DNA from: Beroe forskalii
Taxonomy: Eukaryota; Ctenophora; Nuda; Beroida; Beroidae
Length of the DNA stretch: 64,000 nucleotides
Assembly (NCBI GenBank): GCA_011033025.1
Contig: WFMF01000349.1
Location: 62,001-126,000 of the forward strand
Direction of reading: 5' to 3'
Shown here: positions 1 through 10,500 of the stretch, piece by piece
Position numbering within the stretch: the first letter of the stretch is position 1
Layout of the letters: every line of letters begins with the position of its first letter
Position numbers and translations under genes: made by a program
Notes under the pieces: generated by a model
Told to the model about the DNA's origin: nothing
What the model saw: only the letters and a program-made list of their open reading frames with translations
Database searches by the model: none

Positions 1-553
1 CTTTAATTCAGCTATCTGGGAACATTGGCGATCAGTTCCCAGAAGCACCTTTTAGATAAATGATGTTTCGTGATATTTTGCTTTATTTCATTTGTATCAA
101 ATTAACACTAGTTTTTTATATTGCTCCCTTTTTAGTTTGTTTTCCCTTCAATCAAACAATCCCTAAGTTCCCTAATCGCTTGATTCCCCAAATTAGCTGA
201 TAACAGTCCATAAATTGCTTTCTTAACCTTTTACACCTCTCATAGCAAATTATAAATCTACCATGACCCAATCCGACTCTCCTTCTTCCTGGAAGCTTTC
301 CCTCAACTCTTCCTGGGACATATCGGTCAGCTGGGACTTACAGCACGCTCATCATCATGTCCCTGGCGGCGGTGGTGGCTATTGCTGGCAACTTCATGGT
401 GATAGTACTCTTCATGAGGATCAAGAGAATAGCAAGGCTGACGCCCCATGTGTGAGCATTTTACCGCCTTTTGATGTTTTTAATATTCATTGATATTGTC
501 AGGCGGAGGAAGCAATTTTAAGAAATTATTCATATTTCAATTTTCAAAGGTCC
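1..553 (+). pseudogene. Broken copy A of the GPCR first exon and 5' region
   Basis: This stretch is near-identical to 38425-38987 and clearly homologous to about 42535-43125, the 5' region, exon 1 and start of intron 1 of the GPCR. The copied coding exon would run 263-451, beginning MTQSDSPSSWKLSLNSSWDIS. Two C bases present in the other copies are missing near position 326, so the frame shifts just before the first membrane helix and the copy cannot encode TM1. Similarity ends abruptly at about 553, where homopolymer-rich sequence begins. The copy starts at base 1, so it may extend outside the window. It could be a real third duplicate or an assembly artefact. Confidence 0.85.
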
Positions 554-1556
554 TTTGGGTTTTTGATTTCCCTTTTTATTTTTTCCCTGGTAAAAAAGGG
601 GCTTAAAAAAAATCTTAAACAAAAATTTTTTAAAAAAAAAAAATTTTTTCCCCCCGGTTGTTGGGGGCCAAAAAGGGGGAAAGGGGAAAAAAAAGCCGCC
701 TTTTTGGTTGGGGTTTCGGCCTCCCCGGCAACGCTGCAACAGTCCCAAAAAAATGACCAAAGCTCCAAAAACTAAAAAGGTAAAATCCCCTGGAAAGGGG
801 GTGACTGGGGAACAGCCGACTGACAAAAGGACCAAAATACGTGAAAAAAAAAAGAACTACAACTACCCTAGGTAAGGGTGTTAGCAGGAAAAACAGGAGA
901 CAGAAAAAAATGTCATTACGACAAAGAAAAAAAAAAAACACAGAAATGACACTAAAATGACTAAATCATTTTCAGTCCCTTTTGGGGATGAACAATGATT
1001 CAAACAATCCCCTTTAACCCCCAATATATTAAATCCTCGTACTATTTATTGGCATTTCTGTTGCAAACTGCTCATCTGATTCCACATGGATAACAGACAT
1101 GGCTAAGAGAGGGGCGCGTTAAGTGTGCGTGTTAGTATGGTTAAAAAGGAGTTGCGTGGAGTATTGATGAAATGTAAAACATGGTTTCATGGACCATGAA
1201 AAAAGAGAAAACATTGCCTGTATTAAGAAAATTTCATTAATTGTAGGTTTGGTAAGTTTTAGTCAATCTGGATTGAGAATATTATTCAAATCTAACAGGC
1301 AATACAATGAAGTATCAAATAAACCAAAGTAAACCATTGAAAAAAATAAGTTACAATTCAAATATGTGAATTTCTTATTTTATTAACGTCAGATCGAAAT
1401 ATTAGATTAAAAAGAATTAAAAAAGAATCGTCGAAGGCTTCCCAGCCCGAACACAACATGTCAACATAATCGGAAAGAGTTTAACTTAGTCTAGCATAAT
1501 TTCATGTTTCAGAGCTAACTTAGTAACTTAGTTCAGAGATAAGTTTCAGGACTGTT
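554..1556. other. Non-coding stretch; 554-960 is homopolymer-rich and suspect
   Basis: From 554 to about 960 the sequence is dominated by runs of A, T, C and G (for example 605-655 and 660-700), unlike the rest of the window. This resembles a low-quality read end or a collapsed junction. Short open frames here are low-complexity and not believable. From 960 to 1556 I see ordinary AT-rich sequence that would be 3' of TRIP13, and no gene. Confidence 0.5.
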
Positions 1557-4500
1557 CTATCCGCCGTTGCACTGTATTGGCCCGCCTTTCTTCAGATGGT
1601 CCTGATCCAAACTGTCTCTGTCTGCGAGCTGCTTGTCCACAGCACTGCTCAACGCAACAAGGAAATCTTTCATGTTAGGCGTGCCCCTGAGAAAGTTACA
1701 AATAACGTGGAGTATTTCATGGTTTATAAGTCTACAGTGGGGATTGGCTTCCAACTGCTCAATTGGGTCTGTAATTGGAACAAAATCTGGAATAAAATGG
1801 TTAATATGGTAACCTGAAATGAGCGTAGGAGTGCGCAAGGAACGGTAGTTTTCTTAGTGTTCGTCCACTGAGTCCCTGACACTTGTTCGCTATTGAGTAG
1901 AGGGCTGGAAAGGGTTCTAATCACACAGGAATATTGTATTGTAATCAATCAAACAATGAATCAATGAATCAATGAAACAATGAATCAATAGTTATCTCCC
2001 ATCTCTACAGATGAGGGATATTGTAAATCCTAATTAAGAGCTATCCATGGTCGATATCATTGACTTGTTAATCATCAACTTGATAATCAACTAATCACCA
2101 ACAATAAAACAAGGTCCATGCCCCACCTGAGCTGGCATTGGTAGTTGAGCAGGAGTTGTTCTGCAGAGCCAACACTACTCTGAACTTCATGATATCTTCT
2201 GTACTGCCACTGATCAGTCCCACCCTACAGAGCTCGCTCAGGCAAGACAGCAAGATGCTGTAGATGGCTGCAGGGCCAGGGGGCCCGATGTATTGTTTTA
2301 TGTCAGCCCTGTCAACAAACGCCAAGTCCACGTTACCTGCGATTAAATTTAACTCATTTTATCTAACGATTCGTTCCCAAGGGTTTAATATGTTATATGC
2401 CAAAGTAGCAGAATTGGGAAAGTTAACAGCTGTGCAAAGTGAATTCCTGCAGAATTTCAAAGAAATGGTTTAATTGATCTGTATAACATGATTCTATGAA
2501 CAACATGGCATCACTATAGTAATCTGAGCACTTATTAACACGAATTTGATAAATAAAAATGTCAACAAAATTTATGAAGGAGCAGTTTAAGAATTTCAGA
2601 TTAAATTGTTGTGTTTCATTTTCACGTGACAGTTTTTAGTAAGAATGGCGTTTAGAAGTGTTTTTATTGTCTGTCAGCTGCTCTTCCTTGCATATTCAGA
2701 TAACTGGGCCGATTACCCTGGATTGGTTGCTGAAGAAAGTGCTTATGAAGATGAGAGTACTCTCACATGGCTGGCAGAATTGGAACTTGAACGGGAAGAC
2801 GATGAAGATGTCTTGCTGAAAGAACTGGCAGAAGTCGACGAGGATGACGAAGAGGATGAAGAAGAAGATGATAACGAATGGGATGACTTTGCAATTGGTT
2901 TGGAATTAGGTGATTCTCTATACTCCTCAGGAAGAAATCTCCAAAGATGGAGTAGTGAGGAGAAGCAAGAAAAGAAGCAGAAAAGGAAGGAGAAGAACGC
3001 AAGATTGCCATGTGAGAATTTGTGGGAAGACCCATTTTGCAAAGAAGTTTATGCGTTCTGTAGATTCAGAGAAAATGACGATCTTAACATGATAACGAAG
3101 AAAAAGAGGGTCATGACTTACTGTAGGAGAACGTGTAGAAAGTGCAGCACAAAAAACAGGAAGGATGCATACATCAATCGCATCAAGGAAATTAAAAAGA
3201 GGCTGGACGAAACGTGCGAAGACACCAAAGACGCCGCAGTTTGTGAAAGACTCGAAAATAAATGTTACGCGGAGAGGGTATTCGCTATTCGCATAGGTCT
3301 TCATATGAAATGCAGAAAAACTTGTGGCTATTGTTAAATCCTGTGGATATTGTAAAATCAACATTTTATGCCTATGTAAGAGATTTTTTTCATTTGTCAA
3401 ACCTCTCATTAAATAATCTTCAGACTAAAATTTGTCCATTGATTTCATTACATATCAAATTATCGAAAAGTACCAAAGAGCCGTAAATATTCCTGACATC
3501 AACTAACCAGACACGTTCGAAGTCGTCAAAATCATAACGTTGGGGTATTGCTTGATAGCATCTAACTGCGTCAACAAGGCATTTACAACCCGCACCTGAT
3601 AAGATTGCTGACACAATCCAACTTTAGAAGTTTATTATGAGCAAGTGATGCCCATGACTATCAAATCAAATCATGCCCCAATGCCAAAATTCAAAATTGG
3701 CCATCGATCAGGATACACGGCGCATTGGTCTCCTGTTGTAAGGTTTAATAGAACCTTGTTTGAGGATAATATCAATGTTCACATATTATCATGATTGCTT
3801 CTGCTCTCACTAACCGCATCAGAGGGCTCTGAACCAGCCATGCTTTGTCTGGCTGCCGTGAGACTTTCCACCTCATCGATCAAGACGAACACCAGGGCTT
3901 GCGGGTCATCGATCAGCTCCTGAAATTGTGATAATCGGAAAGTCAATAACGATTGCCCATGTGGGATTGTGGGGATCGATTGATAAAAACGTGTTAATTT
4001 CGACAGAAATTCTATAAAAAGTAAATTGCGCGCACTGTAAAATCTGCGTCCTTATCAATCCCTTCATCTATCGATGCATGTACATACATATGGGTTACAT
4101 TACAAAATGTTCAATTCGACTCATGATTGAATGGAATTTTGTCACCTTAGACCATTTGAGACCCACAATTTCATACACTTTTTCTCATTGACGTTAATAC
4201 CAATTCTGGTCAGTGATTTGAAATACCATTTTTTATACAACAAAAACGCTTATCGATCAATAGAATCAATATTGAAGATAATGAATTTCATATATACAGA
4301 AGCTTCATCGATAAAAGGGATCATTTGAGAAAGCATATCTGAGCAATATATATCCCATGCTCTAAAAGTGTAGATATGGCTTTCTGGCAATATGAATCTG
4401 GATTTTCTTAGCAAATTTAGAAACGTTTCTGGTTTCAACCATCAATCTGGAATAGTGTTATATCAACTATCTTGCTGATTGCCGAGTGTTCTGTTTGTAC

Positions 4501-7500
4501 TTCCTGTCTGCCCAGTATCTGAGTGCCATCAGTTCAGGGAAGCTTCTTCAGTGCCCCCCATCTTCACTTCTTACTTTTATCAGCCCTTTCAGCGCTGATA
4601 ATGGCAGCGCCTAAGTGTCCTTATGAAGATTTCCGTTAGACTCCATGGCAACTGCCTCTGTTTCCTTAGCCTCAATGGCAACTGCCTCTGTTTCCTTGGA
4701 CTCGCCTGCCTCTTTTTCCTTGGCCTCCCCTGCCTCCATGGCAAGGCCACCCTCCCCTTCTCCTGCAACAGCAGAGTATTGCTTTTCAGGGTACACATAC
4801 CAGCAGAGCAAGTAACACAGCCCACTCATAACATTCATAGAGACCCTCAGGAAAACAAACACCAGAATCAGGTTGTCCACATCATAAACCCAGCAATTCC
4901 CCCTCGTGCCATCCCCAGCAGTCCTCCACACCGTACAGAAGTTGTCAATCACCCAGCCGAATATGATGGGGGCTGGCAATGTGCCAAGAGCCCGGGTCAC
5001 TGAGGACCTGATTCCCTGAGTGAAAGTCCTATCTACCTCCCCAACCACTCTCTGGTAGATGTAGGCATGTGCAGCGAACCCAGAGAAGCCTATCACAGTT
5101 CCTATGGTGGTGATGAAGAGAGACACGTACATTCGAGTAGCACATTGCTTCCCACATTGCCCAGGGAGGGCTGTGCCGGACGCTGTGCAGGAGCAGTCAG
5201 TGAACTTGGTCACGTGACCAGCATCGTTCAGGATGACGTCATGGCAACCAGCGTGACACGGGGAGAAGAAGGTGACGTCCCCATCGCACACTGGCTGGTG
5301 GAAGGCTGTGTTGCAGGAGCATTCAGAGTTACAATGATCTGAGAGGAAGGGGAGGGAGGGAGGGAGTGGGGAATTAGGGAGTGGGGAATTAGGGAGTGGG
5401 GAATTAGGGAGTGGGGAATTAGGGAGTGTGGAGTTGAGGAGTTGGCTGTAGGGAACATCAACTCCCGCGTACGTGTTAGTGGGACAGTAGAGGAAGATGC
5501 CGAATGTGAAAGGAAGGGCAGAAAGTCGGATGATTGCGTACACTAGCTGCAACTTCTTGGGTTCCCACTCCCTACACCTCATCAGCAATCCACTGAGAGT
5601 AAGTCCAATGCTGAAACCGATGATGTTGCTCAGTCCCATGATGCGCCCTACTGACTTGTAGTCCAGCCGGAAGAGAAGACCGTATAGTTTGGGGTAGTAG
5701 CTGTACGCCCCTGAGGAAATGAAGAGGAATATGTCTCCCACGATAAGACAAGTCAGGGCTTTGTTGAGCAGGACCCTCTTCAGAGCTGGCAACATATCCA
5801 GAGTAATGTCCTTGAGAGAGCGCTCCAATTCCTCCTTCTTCTCAATAACAGAAGTGATACCCCTCCTGACCTTGTCCTGCAGGACCACCTTAGCTGCAGG
5901 CATCTGTCTGGGGTACAGCATTACAATGAAGCTGAAGAGGAATACGATGAGACCAGGGAAGAACATTCCCATCCACCAAGCACCCACCCACTCCTTACTC
6001 TCCAGAGTCATGCCTTGCGGAGGACTCAGAGTCACGTAAAAATCCAGAAATATTCCCCCCAGCAGCATTACAGCGGGGTAACCCAGGAAACTAACCACGT
6101 ACAGGAAGGATATGGCCACCCCGAAGTGTTTCTGAGTGAAGATCTCGTCTATATAAGTAGGACCAGCTATTCTGGGCGGGGCATTACCCACGCCCTGCAG
6201 GAGGGAGCCCAAAACGAACATCCAGTAGTACTTGTGGTTCCTAACAGCGTAGTTATCCAGGTGATCAGCCTCCTTCCCAGAGGCATTCTCAGATTTAGTC
6301 TCATTGCATACCCCGAACACAGTGTTGTCTACAGTCCCATTCCCTCGTATTTCCTGGAGTTTGGTGAAGTTGACAGGTTGGGGGTACTCTGCGAAGAGGG
6401 TGGTGGAGGAGGGAATTACAGCAGATAGGAAGACTATCAACATCCCTAGAGCTATCCACCGGGTCTTCCGTGCGCTGCAATAGTTAGCTATCATCAGAGC
6501 CACTATTGTCCCACTGATGTCATTAGCCATCAGTATCATGCCTGTCTGTTTGGAGTTCAGGTTGAAGACAGATTCCAGCACAGGGATGATCAGACTCACG
6601 ATCCCATAGGTCATTACCATGAAGAAGTTACCCAAGGCGAAGACAGTATTGAATATGGTCGGTTTGTTGAGGAACTCAAGGAAGCGAGGTCGCCACCCAA
6701 AGTATCCCATCTGAGTGATCTCGCGGTGAGAGTCATCCCAGCTTTCTTCAGCTTCCAGTTTCTTGTAGGAGTCTTCTTCCATGATTTCAAGCTGAAACCT
6801 GGTGTTGTGAAATGTAACGCAAATAAGTGCAGAAACAAAATCAAGAAAATTATAGATTCGAATAAACAAAAGATCAAGAAAAATTATAAAGTCAAGTGAG
6901 CATCAAGGTCACGAAATTTAGAAAACTGAGAAAAACATCACGATGATGAATGTCCGAATTTTAGTTAAACAAAAGGTCAAGAAAGTTACAAATTAGAATC
7001 AACAACAAGATCAAGAAATTAAGTTATTTACGGTATTTTGAGCAAAAAGAGCTAGAAATTTGAGTAAAACTGGTTGACACACGACATGTGTTTTTGATAT
7101 ATGATAGGCTTTTGAGAACGTTTAAATGATACTGAAAAGGAGAGACAGTTTTAAAACGCAGCGCCAATCAAATTATCAAATTTCACAATTCAAGAGAAGC
7201 ACCAATCCAAGTTCACAATATTCAAGAGCCGAGGACAACCGGAAATTCTCCCCAGAATCTCTGAATAAAGTGCGAGAGAGGTTTAGCAGGTATCGGGTTC
7301 TACAGTGCTCCACTTATCGTAAAAATCCGAAATAATTCTAGTGCTAGACGAATATCAATAATTCCCTAATCTAATAATGAATAAGAGCGATTCCAGTTCC
7401 TCCGACTCCCGCAAAACCATCGCTCAGACACTTAGAAATTAGGATTATCAAATATTTAGTCTGAGTCTTTCAATCAGATACATATTTACCAGAAATTGGA

Positions 7501-10500
7501 TTAAATTTTACGAAGATTTGTATAATTATGATGCGTTATCATGGAGCAGGGAGCCACACACGGCTTAGCACCGTTCAGAATAAACCATAAACCCTCCTGA
7601 ACAAACCATAAACCCTCCTGAACAAACCATACACCGTTCCAAGACGCGCGCAAAACTTCACACCATTCCACAGTGACGTAATACCGAGCTGGAATGACGT
7701 CATATGGTCACCATGGCAACACCTGAACTGTTCGTCTCCAAGGTGTTCCTTGGAATTCCCAGGTATCTTATTTTTCGAAGGAATTGTGCAGTATGGGTGA
7801 GGGTACAGGTACCGCCAAGGCCCAATACTTCTCAATGTTGGCATGAAAAGGGGCTCAGTATGGATATAACACCATGAGAAACCAACTGAACACAATATTA
7901 CATTCTGACATTCACACATTGATACCGAGCCTCTCACAGAACGATTGAAGGAAGCTAACTCAGATAAGGTTGAGAAAACTGGATGTAAAGGGATATATTG
8001 GAGGGAATGGTTTGTCGGATTAATTGTAACCCCTTCAGAACAGTTGCAAAACAGGTTGCTGCGCGCGAGCACTGGTGTGCGCAAGTTATTTTGACAAAAT
8101 CCCCTCACTTCAAAAAGTAACAGTGTAAGTTAAACTGTTACCATGCTCCACCCTTGCAACACAACTTTGGAAGGTAAGCACAGATACAAGACCAGGGGAC
8201 CATATGAGAAAGCAACAGAACACACCCAAAATTACATTCACACACCAGTCATTGATAGCGAGCCTCTCACAGAACGATTGAGAGAAACTGACCCAGATAA
8301 CGTGAGTAAGTTTGGCAAAAAATCCCCTCTCTTTTGAATTGAAAAAACATCCCCCTGGTAACAGTGGTACTTACACTGTTACCATGGTAACAGTGTAAGT
8401 TACACTGTTACCATGCTCCACCTTGAGTGATACCCGTGCAACCCAAATTTGGACGGTAAGCACAGATACAAGACCAGGGGACCGTATGAGAAACCAACAG
8501 AACACACCCAATACTACATTCACACACCAGTCATTGATACCGAGCCTTTCACAGAACGATTGAGAGAAGCTGACTCCAGATAAGGTATACAGTCAATCAG
8601 ACATGACGTATTAAGGTTAACAATGTGAAATTTAGATGAAGAGTTTGCCAAGCACCGGAACATGGATCATTGAATGAATAACTGGGAAAATACCTAGAAA
8701 TTTGGGCGGGAAGCGGAGTAGTAAAATAAACTTGAACACAAAATAAAAAGCCGTCATTTTAGGGATATTTCGACATATGAGCATATGCTTTATGCCATTT
8801 TCAACCTGAATTAAGTTTTATCATAAAATCCTAACAAGCGAATATATAATAGTTTTTGCCTACAAGCACACTGAGGATTATCTTATAAACTGGTAATTTA
8901 AACTAGACGACGTTACACACAGAACCACAAAATATGTTTCATAACGTAGCAAACCAACAAGAAATTTATAAATTATTATCAAAATCTAATCACATAAAGC
9001 ATATGTCGAAATATCCCTATATTGACGGCTTTTTATTTTGTGTTCAGGGTTAATATTATTATTCACTATCCTGACAGGAATCACGGGAATTATAAAGAAA
9101 GTTTATGAAAAGTTTAAAATACCTTTCAACCCTGCAATTATTGAAAAGTTTATAAAATACAGCATTTCTGTACGAATTGAAAAGTTTATAAAATACCTGT
9201 ACCTTGCCACGAATTATTGAAAAGTTTATAAAATACATCTGTAAATTTTGAATTATTGAAAAGTTAGTAAAATATATAATTTACGAAGATCAAAACAACA
9301 ATACCTGAATCTTGTTCAACATTTTCTGCACAAATTCTTGCAAAATACCTGAATCTTGTCAAACATCTTCCTTTCAAAATACCTGTATCTTGTCAAACAT
9401 CTTCTGCACAAGTTTCCCACTCTCACTGAACCACTTGGAAAAAAGACTGTGAGAGTTTATCTCCAGAAGCTGTCCGTAGCTGTACCGGTCTGACAGCTGG
9501 ATGCAGAGCTTCTGTGCTAGGGCTTTACACAGACTTGTCTTACCTGCAAACAAGATGGTGCAGTTGCATAAGTACGAATTCCTGACGATTTGCAAAATTG
9601 CTAATCAATAAAGTTAGTGGTCAATAAACGTAGTAATTAAGAATTAATTTTGGAATTAACTTCAGCACTGGTTACACTAAGTAGTTGCACTGGTTATTCG
9701 TTTTACCTGTAAACAGCAACTGACTTTTAAACTTGCAAAATAAAGGAATGACGAATAAAGTTGGTGGTAATAAGAAAGTAGCAATACGAAGCAGTAGTAA
9801 TTAAGGAGTAATTAAGAAGAAATTAAGAAGTTATTAAGAAGCAATTAAGAATTAATTAAGAAGTAATTAAGAATTAATTAAGAAGTAATTAAGAAGTAAT
9901 TAAGAAGTAATTAAGAAGTAATTAAGAAGTAATTAAGAAGTAATTAAGAATTAATTAAGAAGTAATTAAGAAGTAATTAAGAAGTAATTAAGAAGTAATT
10001 AAGAAGTAATTTAGAAGTAATTAAGAAGTAATTAAGAAGTAATTAAAAAGAACTTAAGAAGTAATTAAGAAGTAATTAAGAAGTAATTAAGAAGTAATTA
10101 AGAAGTAATTAAGGACTAATTAAGGATTAATTAAGGATTAATTAAGTAATTAACTCTTACCGGTGCCTGGAGGGCCGTGAAGTAGCACCACTTTATTCCA
10201 GGTAATAACGTTAGGATTAACTCCAGCATCAGAAAACTTGAGGGTCGTTTTAGCGTAACTCAGAAGATTTCCTTTGATATCCTGTGGGGAAGGGTTGTCA
10301 TGCAACCTGGTAACCATGGCAACACGTAAATGTATTTCTCCCATCCCTAGCGCGCAACAATCTGAAATTTGGAGGGTCGTGTTGCAGAAACGCTGTGTGC
10401 GCAGCGGAGGGTATGGTAACATCCTACTAGGCAACACGGTTACCATAACTACACGCGTTACAATAAAAACAGGAATAACAGAAGTGTCGCCACATCTGAG

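Larger units (their letters stand above)
6783..9382. other. TRIP13 intron 5, part upstream of SLCO
   Basis: No coding exon is supported. It contains a 21-bp tandem repeat near 7583-7635, a roughly 290-bp repeat in about 2.5 copies (7850-8590), an inverted-repeat element (8733-9046), a tandem run around TTGAAAAGTTTATAAAATAC (about 9095-9280), and copies of the exon 5 donor edge (9303-9382). The SLCO promoter and 5' UTR should be in the proximal part, but I see no diagnostic signal. Confidence 0.6.

Noticed and set aside
2743-3042. Minus-strand Ser-rich open frames over the ShK gene
   Set aside because: They are reverse reading of the acidic GAA/GAT-rich coding region of the ShK protein.
6783-6869. 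Upstream Met of the SLCO frame (29 extra residues)
   Set aside because: The extension is separated from the coding start by an acceptor-like CACCAG and does not resemble OATP N-termini.
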